From positions 1-64,000 of the forward strand of contig NZ_KI272841.1 of NCBI RefSeq assembly GCF_000469505.1: 64,000 bases of DNA. The letters run 5' to 3'. Within the stretch, counting starts at the first letter, position 1. Each line of letters begins with the position of its first letter. Under the pieces are notes generated by a model. It saw only the letters and a program-made list of their open reading frames with translations, did no database searches and was not told the DNA's origin. The DNA comes from Leptotrichia sp. oral taxon 215 str. W9775 (GTDB lineage: Bacteria; Fusobacteriota; Fusobacteriia; Fusobacteriales; Leptotrichiaceae). Shown here piece after piece: positions 20,001-27,962 of this stretch. The translations under genes and the position numbers were made by a program.

Positions 20001-20601
20001 AACTGAAATAGGAAGTGTAAATCTTTCAGCAATAGAAGAATATGAAAGGGAAAATAAGAGATATACTGAACTTGTTAATCAGAAAAGAGACCTGCTTGCA
20101 AGTAGGGAGTCCCTTCTTACGCTAATTGGTGATATTGAAAACGATATAGTTGAAAAGTTTAACATTGCATTGGAAGAAATTAATAATAATTTCAAGTATA
20201 TGTGTGAAACTATCCTGAATGGAGCAAAAGGAGCAATAAGACTGCTTGATGAGGAAAATATGCTGGAAACAGGATTGGAACTAAGCGTGAAATATAAAAA
20301 TAAACCTGAACAGACACTTATGCTTCTGTCAGGAGGAGAAAAATCAATGCTGGCAGTTTCGTTTATAATGGCAATATTTATGTTTAAGCCGAGTCCATTT
20401 ACCTTCTTTGATGAAATTGAAGCGGCTCTTGATGAGGAAAATACTAAGAAAATAGTCAAACTCTTAAATAAATTCATAACTAAATCACAGTTTATACTGA
20501 TAACCCATAACAAGGAAACAATGAAGGGTTCACATAGGCTTTATGGAGTCACTATGAATAAAGAAATAGGTGAATCAAGGATAATTTCGGTGGATGTATA
20601 G
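17071..20601 (+). CDS. smc: Chromosome segregation ATPase SMC
   Basis: 1176 residues, normal for bacterial SMC. The N-terminal head has Walker A GPNGSGKSN at 31-39. Long Lys/Glu-rich coiled coils flank a hinge at about 500-650 (GVIGAFVNLI, then GGNFQDIVVEN). The C-terminal head carries LSGGEKSML near 1086 and Walker B FFDEIEAALDEEN near 1112. With ScpA and ScpB (not in this window) it forms the condensin that organises the chromosome. The start MHLKALELAGFKSFA is the family-typical one, with AAAGGG 8 nt upstream; an ATG 24 bp earlier is less likely. About 100 bp after the glycan cluster, possibly cotranscribed with it. Confidence 0.97.
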   Translation: MHLKALELAGFKSFAEKTTVEFNRGITSIVGPNGSGKSNILDAILWVLGEQSYKNIRAKESSDIIFSGGKNKKPRSMAEVSLIIENEDRYLDIDFSEVKITRRIYKSGENEYFINNRRVRLKDISNLFMDTGIGKQAYSIIGQGRVERIISSNPRELREIIEEAAGVKRAKVEKEDSTKKLKEVKNEIEKIEFVEKELATRVGHLREEERKARLYKTFSEKIDTHKLMILEYNQNEGKRKQEEFEVKRSQLEKIILEIQEEYQIKNTEAENISISKKEKYELLENEKNANEQIFLEMETFRDEYAKLSGQLSNLDIQAEEKEKRNKVLEKDIKEKGEILSKSEKELSEIVKELSEKEISKNKIEEKVEELKVRHELLTTKLKKATQQSHDFEVDKIKATSENEEYEKRIATAEIVMKRQVAEKEDMDAEFSEFVSRMKVFEQNKLAKENEKKEKELILKEADAKAEKRRKQYSDINKDSGELSYKYENLNAKKRANENIIEKNETFARATKGILQENIKGVIGAFVNLINIPDGYEEAIQTLSGGNFQDIVVENSDIGKKCIAILKDKKLGRASFLPVADVKVYKILNEYPKKEGVIGFARNIVGCDERIKKIVDFVYGNSIVVKNIEIGTQLLKEGFNDRIVTLEGDIITARGRMTGGYSVRGKDELLERKKELKVIKEKMNEIQNEREELSRKLEKLSEILKAEEKEREKIQKELEVMEGNYREFLKEYDNFSSEYNKRKREIGTLEYEIKQNRDFIASRKEKIKENTEIIENIVKLIEENKLAIAILNNEIEKSENINEYYHELNTIDKEYEILKVKTDSNKSRYAEIKADYEKLVNEKKEVEEFQQKKTVMKEKLTKAIQDKKEEIEGKQKENTEKSQLIKSLEKEIKELEVSEKELIKGVKDIEIKKRDQENEYGKLIEKISENEKKMETYNYELEEIPEERAKNNEEYKEIENETELQAIKRKLSVNERSRTEIGSVNLSAIEEYERENKRYTELVNQKRDLLASRESLLTLIGDIENDIVEKFNIALEEINNNFKYMCETILNGAKGAIRLLDEENMLETGLELSVKYKNKPEQTLMLLSGGEKSMLAVSFIMAIFMFKPSPFTFFDEIEAALDEENTKKIVKLLNKFITKSQFILITHNKETMKGSHRLYGVTMNKEIGESRIISVDV

Positions 20602-20714
20602 TTATGGAAAAGAGGAATATGGACAAGAATAACAATGTATGTTAAAATAGAAAACAAAACTCAAATCAGATTAAGTACGTCAGGGGGAAAATGTTACAGG
20701 AACATTTAAAATAT

Positions 20715-20743
20715 TTGATATTACTTGAGTTGATGGAAATAAT
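20715..20743 (+). promoter_or_regulatory. Possible promoter of the hydrolase-mlaA operon
   Basis: TTGATA (20715-20720), 17 bp, AATAAT (20738-20743). It lies in the 200 bp gap after smc, which otherwise holds no recognisable gene. Confidence 0.4.
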
Positions 20744-20763
20744 AAAATAAAGGAAAGGAGAGT

Positions 20764-20808
20764 ATGGTTTATATAAGTTTATATATTATCATACAGAAAA
20801 TATGTTAA
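20764..20808 (+). CDS. Possible 14-residue leader peptide overlapping the hydrolase start
   Basis: ATG at 20764 follows the strong purine tract AGGAAAGGAGAG. The frame is 14 codons and its TAA (20806-20808) overlaps the hydrolase start codon region (ATG 20802-20804). The hydrolase has no good SD of its own, so ribosomes ending the leader could restart on it. No conserved sequence is recognised. Confidence 0.3.
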   Translation: MVYISLYIIIQKIC

Positions 20809-22100
20809 AAAAAATATTAATTGTAATAGCAGTAACGCTCTTTTCAATAATTGGATTTGGAAAAGAAGTAGATGTATCACAGATAGCAGTTGACTATCCT
20901 TATAAGGATAATGCAATAATGGCAACTGTTATGGGAACTCCTAGCAGTCAATGGTATAAATTTAAAAAGGGGAAGGCACCAAAAGTAAAAAAATTCAAGA
21001 CTATAAAAAAAGTTCCTGAAATATTAAGACAGTGGAGTGATTATGAATATGGAGTATGGACACAGAAAAACGATGCTCCTCTAATGATACTTGTATCCGG
21101 GACAGGATCACTGTATAACAGTGGACTTACAATGTATATGGCAAATGTATTTTATGATAGGGGATACAATGTAATTGCCTTAAGTTCACCTACTACAATG
21201 CCATATATTGTGAGCCAGAGTAAAAATAACTATGCAGGATATATAAAAGATGAATCTACACATATGTATGAACTGATAGCAGCAGCAGTTTTAAAGGAAA
21301 AGGCTGATGGAATGAAGGTTACTAAAACTCATATTGGTGGATACAGTCTTGGAGGATTCCAGTCATTACTTATACAGGAGTTGGACAGTAAAAATAAAAA
21401 AATTGGTATCGAAAAATCACTTATGCTTAATTCACCTGTAAGTATTTTGACAGCAACGCAGAAACTTGACAGCTATCTTGTAGAAAATGGAATATACAAT
21501 GCAGAAGGTCTTGAAAAGTTTCTTGATAATATATTTGGAAAGCTTGTATATGATGAAAAAATTGAATTAAGTGATGTTGATTTTACAGATATAAGATCGG
21601 CAGTATCAAAATTACAGTTAAAAGATAGTGATTTTGAAGTTCTGACAGGGCTTCTTTTCAGATTTTATTCAGCAAATATGACTTTTGCGGGAGAAGTTTT
21701 CAGCGGGAAAGATGCTGTTGGAAGACTTTCTGACAAAAAAGCATATAAGAGATTTGATTCAGTGACTGAAGAATTCAGGGAAGGTTTGTCAGTATCCTTT
21801 GATGAATATTCAAAAGAAATTTTATATCCTTACCTGAAAAAGAATAAATATCCTGACTTGACAATGGAACAGTTTATAAAGGAATTTGATTTGAGAAACA
21901 GTCAGGAATTTATTGAAAAAAACAATAAAAATATAATATTTATAACATCTAAAGATGATATTCTTATAACAGAAAGTGATCTGGACTACATAAATAACAC
22001 ATTTGGTAATAAAGTTATAATACCTTATGGGGGACATACAGGAATATTGTGGCATAAAGATGTTGCAAACCTGATGATAGATAAACTGGAGGAAGAATAG
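20802..22100 (+). CDS. Exported alpha/beta hydrolase paired with MlaA
   Basis: 432 residues with a signal peptide (hydrophobic 5-19, GFG at 18-20). The nucleophile elbow is GYSLGG with Ser182; ILVSGTGS near 96-103 may form the oxyanion region, and the late GGHTGILWH supplies a candidate catalytic His, after FITSKDD with a candidate Asp. It lies directly upstream of the mlaA-like gene with no gap (stop at 22100, next ATG at 22101), so the two are coupled. A role in outer-membrane phospholipid turnover or handling is a reasonable inference; the substrate is unknown. The start lacks a clear SD and may depend on the leader ORF. Confidence 0.78.
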   Translation: MLKKILIVIAVTLFSIIGFGKEVDVSQIAVDYPYKDNAIMATVMGTPSSQWYKFKKGKAPKVKKFKTIKKVPEILRQWSDYEYGVWTQKNDAPLMILVSGTGSLYNSGLTMYMANVFYDRGYNVIALSSPTTMPYIVSQSKNNYAGYIKDESTHMYELIAAAVLKEKADGMKVTKTHIGGYSLGGFQSLLIQELDSKNKKIGIEKSLMLNSPVSILTATQKLDSYLVENGIYNAEGLEKFLDNIFGKLVYDEKIELSDVDFTDIRSAVSKLQLKDSDFEVLTGLLFRFYSANMTFAGEVFSGKDAVGRLSDKKAYKRFDSVTEEFREGLSVSFDEYSKEILYPYLKKNKYPDLTMEQFIKEFDLRNSQEFIEKNNKNIIFITSKDDILITESDLDYINNTFGNKVIIPYGGHTGILWHKDVANLMIDKLEEE

Positions 22101-23120
22101 ATGAAAATAAGAAATAAATTTATATTACTGGGGGCAGTGCTATTTACGACTTCTTTTGCATATGGAGAGAAGTCGGAGGCTTTAAAATCTTATACCACGG
22201 AAAATCTTAATTATACTGAAATGGTTGAAAAGGAAATAAATGATGATATATTTCTGGAATTTGTAGATGGAGATATTGTTGAAGAACCTTCAAAAAATAT
22301 AGAAATATACGAAAGATACAATTATAATCCTAAGAATAAAAATAAAAAATATAATGGTCATTACATGGCATTTGAAAAGGATACGTATGGAATTATTGCA
22401 AATAATATTGACAGGCTTGACGAAGAATATATTATTTCCAGTAAAGTGTTTGAACTGACTGATATAAATGACGGATTTGAGCCATTTAACAGAAGGATGT
22501 ATGCCTTTAATACACAGCTTGATAGAAAAGTTATGTATCCAGCTTCACAGGTATATGCGGCAATTGTTCCTAAGCCGATTAGAATAGGAATAGAAAATTT
22601 CTATAACAACTTTAAGGAAATACCTACAATGTTTAACTCCCTACTGCAGTTCAAACCTAAAAAAGCTGCAAATGCATTTGGAAGATTTGCAATAAATTCA
22701 ACTATCGGTCTTTTAGGAACAAATGATGTTGCTAAAAAATTTGGATTGAAGAAAGACTGGGAAACAATGGGGGATACACTTGGAGTTTATGGTGTTCCTA
22801 CAGGTTCCTACCTTGTACTTCCTGTATTGGGACCAAGTACATTAAGAGATGGATTAGGAAGTATTGCAGACTCGGCAATGGAAGTATACGTAAAAGGAAA
22901 AGTTGAAACAGAACTATTTTTTGATACAGGAGTGTTTGATAAAAGTATTTATGGATTTACAAGACCGGTAGTTACAGGATTGAATGCCAGATCGCTTATA
23001 GGATTTAGATATGGAGATTTAAATTCCCCTTTTGAGTACGATCTTGTAAAGGCACTCTATTACAATTACAGAAAAAATGCAGGTAAGAAAATAGGGAGAA
23101 AGAAACTATGGATAAGATAA
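22101..23120 (+). CDS. mlaA: MlaA (VacJ) family outer-membrane lipid-asymmetry protein
   Basis: 339 residues. A Sec signal peptide (about 1-22, ending SFAYG), a spacer of about 100 residues absent from E. coli MlaA, then the MlaA domain from about 122. Landmarks are GFEPFNRRMYAFN, PKPIRIGIENFYNN, GDTLGVYG and YLVLPVLGPSTLRDGLG. MlaA extracts mislocalised phospholipid from the outer leaflet of the outer membrane. Canonical MlaA is a lipoprotein, but no cysteine is present at the end of this signal peptide. It overlaps the next gene by 13 bp. The extended N-terminal spacer might replace lipid anchoring. Confidence 0.9.
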   Translation: MKIRNKFILLGAVLFTTSFAYGEKSEALKSYTTENLNYTEMVEKEINDDIFLEFVDGDIVEEPSKNIEIYERYNYNPKNKNKKYNGHYMAFEKDTYGIIANNIDRLDEEYIISSKVFELTDINDGFEPFNRRMYAFNTQLDRKVMYPASQVYAAIVPKPIRIGIENFYNNFKEIPTMFNSLLQFKPKKAANAFGRFAINSTIGLLGTNDVAKKFGLKKDWETMGDTLGVYGVPTGSYLVLPVLGPSTLRDGLGSIADSAMEVYVKGKVETELFFDTGVFDKSIYGFTRPVVTGLNARSLIGFRYGDLNSPFEYDLVKALYYNYRKNAGKKIGRKKLWIR

Positions 23121-23413
23121 AAAGAATTGAAGAAATGGAAAAAATAATGGATAAATCTGCAGATATTTTCAATGAACTTAATGCTGTTCTTGATAAACTG
23201 TGTGAAAACTTGCCTGATTATAAAAAACTGGATGAGTATTATAGCAGCCAGGACTGGTTTTCAGATGTGGAAGATTCTAACAATAATCTTTTACCTGAAG
23301 ATTTAAAATGTGGTGTCCTAAGTGAAGACGGTGCCTACAATTTATTCGGAGATAATCATGAACTGGCAATAAGAATGGTTGAAATTGCGGCAAAAATGCT
23401 GAGAAGAGAGTAA
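23108..23413 (+). CDS. DUF4298 family protein
   Basis: 101 residues, acidic, no signal peptide or membrane segment. The pattern RIEEMEKIMDKSADIF, followed by YYSSQDWF, then LKCGVLSEDGAYNLFGDNHE, is typical of DUF4298. The family has no established function. It starts 13 bp inside the mlaA end with GGGAGAAAG upstream, so it is expressed with mlaA. Confidence 0.85.
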   Translation: MDKIKRIEEMEKIMDKSADIFNELNAVLDKLCENLPDYKKLDEYYSSQDWFSDVEDSNNNLLPEDLKCGVLSEDGAYNLFGDNHELAIRMVEIAAKMLRRE

Positions 23414-23436
23414 TTTTTGCTTTCATCATAAAAGAG

Positions 23437-23465
23437 TTGACAAATTCTATAATTTATAATAAAAT
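23437..23465 (+). promoter_or_regulatory. Promoter of the thioredoxin-reductase-like gene
   Basis: Perfect TTGACA (23437-23442), 17 bp, TAAAAT (23460-23465). Confidence 0.7.
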
Positions 23466-23518
23466 ATATAATATGTAATGATTACAAAATTAAAAATATT
23501 ATATATTTAGGAGGAGAA

Positions 23519-24502
23519 ATGGATTTTAGCTTGAATTTAGGTGTCCTTGATGAAGGAAAATTAGTAAAAATTGATGAAAACAAATTATATGATGTAACTG
23601 TAATAGGAGCAGGACCGGCAGCAGTTTCAGCAGCTATATATTCTGCAAGAAAAGGACTTTCAGTTGCAATGGTAGGTCTTAAAGTAGGAGGCCAGGTTCT
23701 AGATACAGATGGAATAGAAAACATAATAGGAACTACATCTACAACAGGAGCAAAGTTTGCAGAATCTCTTCATAAGCATCTTAAGGAATATGAAGTGGCT
23801 TTTAAGGAAGGGCATCTTGTAACTGAAATTAAAGAAGATGGAAAAGACAAAATTTTTGTAACAGATGACGGAAAAAGTTACAGAACAAAGGCAATAATAA
23901 TTGCAACAGGAGCTAAACCTAGAGGACTTAACATTCCTGGAGAAAAGGAATATACAGGAAAAGGAGTTCACTACTGTTCAACTTGTGACGGACCATTCTA
24001 TAAAGGATTAGATGTTGCAGTTATAGGTGGAGGAAACTCAGGAGTAGAGGCGGCTATTGATATGTCTGGAATAGCTAAAAGTGTAACTTTGATTGAATTT
24101 ATGCCAGAAATGAAAGCAGATAAAGTATTACAGGATAAGCTTGCAGAAAGGGAAAATGTAAAGGTTATACTTAATTCAGCAACAAAAGAAGTTGTTGGAA
24201 AAGAATTTGCTGAAAGTTTAAAATATGTGGATAGAGCAACTAATGAAGAACATGAATTAAAAATAAATGGAATGTTTATTGAAATAGGTCTATCTCCAAG
24301 AAGCGAATTAGTAAAGGATTTAGTAAAACTTAATAAAGTTGGAGAAATTGAAATAGACAACGAAAATAACATGACAAGCGTAAAGGGAATATTTGCTGCA
24401 GGAGATGTTACAACAGTAAAACAGAAACAGATTATCATTGCAATGGGTGAAGGAGCGAAAGCCGCACTTGGAGCATTTGAATATTTAATTAAGGAATATT
24501 AG
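23519..24502 (+). CDS. AhpF/TrxB-like flavin disulfide reductase
   Basis: 327 residues. FAD-binding GAGPAA at 30-35, redox pair CSTC (Cys153, Cys156) in HYCSTCDGPF, second dinucleotide site GGGNSG at 170-175, and the C-terminal FAD motif GDVTTVKQKQIIIAMGEGAKAAL. Two points resemble AhpF rather than E. coli TrxB. GGGNSGVEAA is followed by LIEFMPEMKAD, with no HRRxxxR (the NADPH 2'-phosphate site), suggesting NADH use. The C-terminal motif is also AhpF-like. The N-terminal double-thioredoxin part of AhpF is absent; only about 22 extra residues precede the FAD site. It probably reduces thioredoxin or a separate glutaredoxin-like partner of peroxiredoxin. Confidence 0.88.
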   Translation: MDFSLNLGVLDEGKLVKIDENKLYDVTVIGAGPAAVSAAIYSARKGLSVAMVGLKVGGQVLDTDGIENIIGTTSTTGAKFAESLHKHLKEYEVAFKEGHLVTEIKEDGKDKIFVTDDGKSYRTKAIIIATGAKPRGLNIPGEKEYTGKGVHYCSTCDGPFYKGLDVAVIGGGNSGVEAAIDMSGIAKSVTLIEFMPEMKADKVLQDKLAERENVKVILNSATKEVVGKEFAESLKYVDRATNEEHELKINGMFIEIGLSPRSELVKDLVKLNKVGEIEIDNENNMTSVKGIFAAGDVTTVKQKQIIIAMGEGAKAALGAFEYLIKEY

Positions 24503-24528
24503 GAAATAGAAAAATGAGATAAAGTAAC

Positions 24529-24616
24529 GGAACTATTCTATATAAGTATGTTAAAAAAAGTGGATATCATTATCCAGGATTTAAAATATGCTTTTAGGAT
24601 AGTTTCTTTTTTATTA
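24529..24616 (+). terminator. Structured terminator after the reductase gene
   Basis: GGAACTATTCT (24529-24539) pairs fully, with two G-U, to AGGATAGTTTC (24596-24606). It encloses a second hairpin TGGATA-TCAT-TATCCA (24561-24576) and is followed directly by a T-rich tract. A two-helix terminator, or a 3' structured RNA. Confidence 0.5.
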
Positions 24617-24634
24617 AAAATATTAAAAAATATC

Positions 24635-24663
24635 TATTCAAAAACAAAAAAAAGTGATATAAT
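24635..24663 (+). promoter_or_regulatory. Probable promoter of gldA
   Basis: TATAAT at 24658-24663; the -35 at 17 bp is weak (TATTCA, 24635-24640). The gldA SD (GGAGATG) and ATG follow 42 bp later. Confidence 0.5.
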
Positions 24664-24705
24664 TAACTTAGTTAAAATAAAAAAATAACAAATGGAGATG
24701 ATTGT

Positions 24706-25791
24706 ATGAGAAAAATTATTAATTCCCCTTCAAAATATGTTCAGGGAGCAGGAGAAATATCCAATCTTGGGCAATATTACAAAGTTAAAGGAAAAACATC
24801 AGCTTATATATTAGCAGATAAATTTGTTTATGATAACTTTAAAGGAAAGATAATCGAAGGATTTGAAAAGGAGAATGTACCATACCATATTGAAGTTTTT
24901 GGTGGAGAATGTTCTCAAAAGGAAATAGACAGAAATATCGAAATATTGAAATTTAAGAAATGTGATGTAATGATAGGAATAGGTGGAGGAAAAACTCTTG
25001 ATGCCGCTAAAGCAATTTCATACTATACAAATATTCCTGTAATTGTAGTTCCAACAATAGCATCTACTGACGCACCATGCAGTGCTTTATCAGTAGTATA
25101 CACTCCTGAAGGTGAATTTGAAAAATATCTGTTCTTAAAATCAAATCCTGATATGGTAATAATGGATACAGATGTTATTGTAAATGCACCTGTAAGACTA
25201 TTAGTAGCAGGAATAGGAGATGCCCTTTCTACATATTTTGAAGCAAAAGCATGTGTGGATTCAAATGCTACATCTATCGCAGGAGGAAAAGCTACAAAAG
25301 CGGCTCTTGCCATAGCGGAATTATGTCTGGATACTCTTTTTGAAGATGGCCTTAAAGCTAAAATTGCTGTAGAAAATAAAGTATGTTCAAAAGCTGTGGA
25401 AAATATAATTGAAGCTAATACTTATTTAAGTGGAATAGGATTTGAAAGTGGAGGTCTTGCTGCGGCTCATGCAATTCATAACGGACTTACAATACTTGAA
25501 GAAGGTCATCATATGTATCATGGAGAAAAAGTTGCATTTGGAACTATCGTTCAAATGGTTCTGGAAAACAGATCACTTGATGAAATAAATGAAGTTATAG
25601 CATTATGTAAAAGTGTAGGATTACCTACAACTCTTGGACAGCTAGGACTTGGAAGTGTTTCAAGAGAAAGATTATATAAAGTTGCAGAAGCAAGTACAGT
25701 AGAAACAGAAACTATTCATAATATGCCTTTTAAAGTAACTGCTGATGGTGTATTTGCCGCAATATTAGTTGCTGATAAACTTGGAAAATAG
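24706..25791 (+). CDS. gldA: Glycerol dehydrogenase (Zn, NAD)
   Basis: 361 residues, iron/zinc-type group III alcohol dehydrogenase. The NAD loop is GIGGGKTLD (91-99). Likely Zn ligands are Asp172 (GIGDALSTYFEA), His255 (AAHAIHNGL) and His272 (YHGEKVAFG). PTIASTDAPCSALSV at about 116-130 is characteristic of GldA. It interconverts glycerol and dihydroxyacetone in the cytoplasm. Monocistronic, with two terminators downstream. Length is as expected. Confidence 0.95.
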   Translation: MRKIINSPSKYVQGAGEISNLGQYYKVKGKTSAYILADKFVYDNFKGKIIEGFEKENVPYHIEVFGGECSQKEIDRNIEILKFKKCDVMIGIGGGKTLDAAKAISYYTNIPVIVVPTIASTDAPCSALSVVYTPEGEFEKYLFLKSNPDMVIMDTDVIVNAPVRLLVAGIGDALSTYFEAKACVDSNATSIAGGKATKAALAIAELCLDTLFEDGLKAKIAVENKVCSKAVENIIEANTYLSGIGFESGGLAAAHAIHNGLTILEEGHHMYHGEKVAFGTIVQMVLENRSLDEINEVIALCKSVGLPTTLGQLGLGSVSRERLYKVAEASTVETETIHNMPFKVTADGVFAAILVADKLGK

Positions 25792-25804
25792 AATTTTAAT
25801 AGGG

Positions 25805-25833
25805 AGAACTTCAGTTTTGAAGTTCTTCTTTTT
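25805..25833 (+). terminator. Terminator of gldA
   Basis: AGAACTTCA (25805-25813), loop GTTT, TGAAGTTCT (25818-25826), then TCTTTTTA. A perfect 9 bp stem 14 bp after the stop. Confidence 0.85.
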
Positions 25834-25861
25834 ATTGGATAAGGATTAGAAGAACAGAAAC

Positions 25862-25893
25862 AGGAACTTTGATATTTTCAGAGTTCCTATTTT
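25862..25893 (+). terminator. Second hairpin after gldA
   Basis: AGGAACTTTG (25862-25871) and CAGAGTTCCT (25879-25888) form a 10 bp stem with one G-U and a 7 nt loop, followed by ATTTTG. It overlaps the rarA -35. Confidence 0.6.
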
Positions 25894-25903
25894 GTGTTAT
25901 AAT
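25875..25903 (+). promoter_or_regulatory. Probable promoter of rarA
   Basis: TTTTCA (25875-25880), 17 bp, TATAAT (25898-25903). The -35 lies in the downstream arm of the second gldA hairpin. Confidence 0.5.
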
Positions 25904-25989
25904 GAAAAAGTAATAAATGGAATTTTATATTGAAAATACTAAAAAGTAAAAATATAAAATAAATATTGTGAAAAAATAGAGGTAAAAAG

Positions 25990-27225
25990 ATGAATTTGTT
26001 TGAAAATCTATATGAAGAAAAAAAGCCTTTGGCTTTCAGATACAGACCTAAAACTCTTGAGGATTTTTATGGTCAGGAAAAACTTGTGGGAGAAAAGGGA
26101 GTACTAAAAAGAATTATAGAAAAAGGAACATTTATGAATTCGATTTTCTGGGGAGCTCCAGGTACGGGAAAAACCACTCTTGCAGAAATTATTGCAAATA
26201 GAATGAATTACAACTATGAATACCTTAATGCAATAAAGTCTTCAGTTTCAGATATTAAGGAATTATCAGAAAGGGCAAAAAGAATATTCAGCATAGAAGG
26301 AAGACAGACATTGTTGTTTTTTGATGAAATCCATAGATTTAATAAATTGCAGCAGGATTCACTGCTTCAGGATTTGGAAAATGGAAATATTATATTAATA
26401 GGAGCAACAACTGAAAATCCTTATTATAGCTTGAATAATGCACTTCTGTCGAGATGTCTTGCTTTTGAATTTAAGAAATTGAATGAGGAAGATTTGTTTA
26501 AAATTCTTAAAAATATAAATGAAAAGGAAAAATTTGATTTTTCTGAAGAAATTCTGTCATATATTGCAGAAATAATAGAAGGAGATGCAAGACAGGCGAT
26601 AAATATACTTGAACTACTTTCAAATACAGGTGTGAATTTTACAATTGAAGAAGTGAAGGAGGTTCTGAATACAAAAAAATCCTACCATAAAACAGAAGAT
26701 AAGTATGACACTATTTCAGCCATGATAAAGAGCATAAGAGGAAGTGATCCTGATGCGGCAGTTTACTGGATAGGTAAAATGCTTTCAGGTGGTGAAGATC
26801 CAATGTATCTTGCAAGAAGGCTTGTAATTCTGTCATCCGAAGATATAGGACTTGCAAATCCTCAGGCTCTTCCCATAGCCGTAGCCGGGATGCATGCCAC
26901 AAAAGAAATTGGGATGCCTGAAGCTAGAATTATTTTATCTGAAGTAGCTATTTATCTGGCACTTTCTCCGAAGAGCAATTCAGCATACCTGGCAATAGAT
27001 GCCGCAATCAGCCAGATTGAGAATAATAAAATTCAGGAGGTACCTAAGCATCTAACAAAGTTAGGTGCAAAGGATTATAAATATCCACATGCATATCCTG
27101 AACATTTTATAAAACAGGATTATATGAATGAAAAAATAAAATTTTATAATCCTGGAGATAATAAATTTGAAAATGCAGCAAATGAACATCAGGAAAAATT
27201 GTGGAATAAAAAGAAGGAGAAATAG
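25990..27225 (+). CDS. rarA: Replication-associated recombination protein A (AAA+ ATPase)
   Basis: 411 residues, related to RuvB and clamp loaders. PLAFRYRPKTLEDFYGQEKL is the family start, Walker A is GAPGTGKTT at 55-63, Walker B LLFFDEIHRF at 108-117, and sensor 1 IGATTENPYYSLN follows. The C-terminal tetramerisation part contains SSEDIGLANPQAL. RarA (MgsA) acts at stalled forks with SSB. SD GAGG-like upstream of ATG. Its stop codon lies inside a terminator stem shared with the convergent gene. Confidence 0.95.
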   Translation: MNLFENLYEEKKPLAFRYRPKTLEDFYGQEKLVGEKGVLKRIIEKGTFMNSIFWGAPGTGKTTLAEIIANRMNYNYEYLNAIKSSVSDIKELSERAKRIFSIEGRQTLLFFDEIHRFNKLQQDSLLQDLENGNIILIGATTENPYYSLNNALLSRCLAFEFKKLNEEDLFKILKNINEKEKFDFSEEILSYIAEIIEGDARQAINILELLSNTGVNFTIEEVKEVLNTKKSYHKTEDKYDTISAMIKSIRGSDPDAAVYWIGKMLSGGEDPMYLARRLVILSSEDIGLANPQALPIAVAGMHATKEIGMPEARIILSEVAIYLALSPKSNSAYLAIDAAISQIENNKIQEVPKHLTKLGAKDYKYPHAYPEHFIKQDYMNEKIKFYNPGDNKFENAANEHQEKLWNKKKEK

Positions 27226-27239
27226 GTTTCTATTTCTCC
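27216..27239. terminator. Bidirectional terminator carrying both stop codons
   Basis: GGAGAAATAG (27216-27225), loop GTTT, CTATTTCTCC (27230-27239). A perfect 10 bp stem. The rarA TAG is 27223-27225 and the opposing gene's TAG (read on minus) is 27232-27230, so only the 4 nt loop separates them. The T-rich tail is better on the minus side (TTCTTTTTATT). Confidence 0.85.
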
Positions 27240-27742
27240 ACTACAATTTTATTATTTTCGATTTTAATATTTTTTATAGTCTGAAACTTTTCAATATTTT
27301 TTAGATTAAGCAGTTCTTCCTTTTCCAGCTGACTGAAGGCAAAATTTAATGCCGTTCTTATAATAGGTTTTTTATTAATATCTATATCTTTTCCTTCCTT
27401 TGTAAGTTTTTTCAGAGTAAAGTTATTTAAGTAAAGTTTTGAATTCATCGGATCATAGATTAAGTCGGTTTCAAATGTCATTGTTCCGCTAATTCTATCA
27501 TTGAGGGCATCATTCATATATTCAGCTTCGATTACAAGTTTATCATTTTCAAAATGACTTTTTGGATTGAAAAGTTTTATTTTTCCCAACGGATACGATT
27601 TTTCAATTGGAAAACGTGCCTTAACAGCAGTCTGTATCATAGAATTTGGGATACCGACTTTATTCTGTGTAAATATATAAGCACCGATAGCAATTACGGC
27701 TATAATAATTCCTAAAATAACAAAATTTAAAATTTTCTTCAT
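27230..27742 (-). CDS. Membrane-anchored DUF1439/YceB-like protein
   Basis: 170 residues. One N-terminal hydrophobic helix (about 5-24) anchors or exports it. The rest, with IPNSMIQTAVKARFPIEKSY and a following beta-rich part, resembles the YceB/DUF1439 fold that resembles lipid-binding tubular domains. There is no lipobox Cys, unlike E. coli YceB. SD GGAG before the ATG. Convergent with rarA. Function unknown; assignment to DUF1439 is by pattern only. Confidence 0.6.
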   Translation of the reverse strand: MKKILNFVILGIIIAVIAIGAYIFTQNKVGIPNSMIQTAVKARFPIEKSYPLGKIKLFNPKSHFENDKLVIEAEYMNDALNDRISGTMTFETDLIYDPMNSKLYLNNFTLKKLTKEGKDIDINKKPIIRTALNFAFSQLEKEELLNLKNIEKFQTIKNIKIENNKIVVEK

Positions 27743-27890
27743 ATGAGTTTCTCCTTTATTTAGAATAAAGCAATATTATCATTGAAAGCTTAAAAAGAAC
27801 TTAGAAAAATCATTCAAACAGCAGATGATAAAATAAAAAATCTGTTATCGAAAAAAATTTAAAAATAATTTATGCGAAATAGAAAAATTA

Positions 27891-27899
27891 TGGTATAAT
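27891..27899 (+). promoter_or_regulatory. Extended -10 promoter of rapZ
   Basis: TGG + TATAAT (27894-27899) with no clear -35. Confidence 0.5.
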
Positions 27900-27962
27900 T
27901 AGTAAAGTAAAACATAAAAAAATAGATTAATCAAAAATGAAGTGAGAGGAATTAAAATAAAA

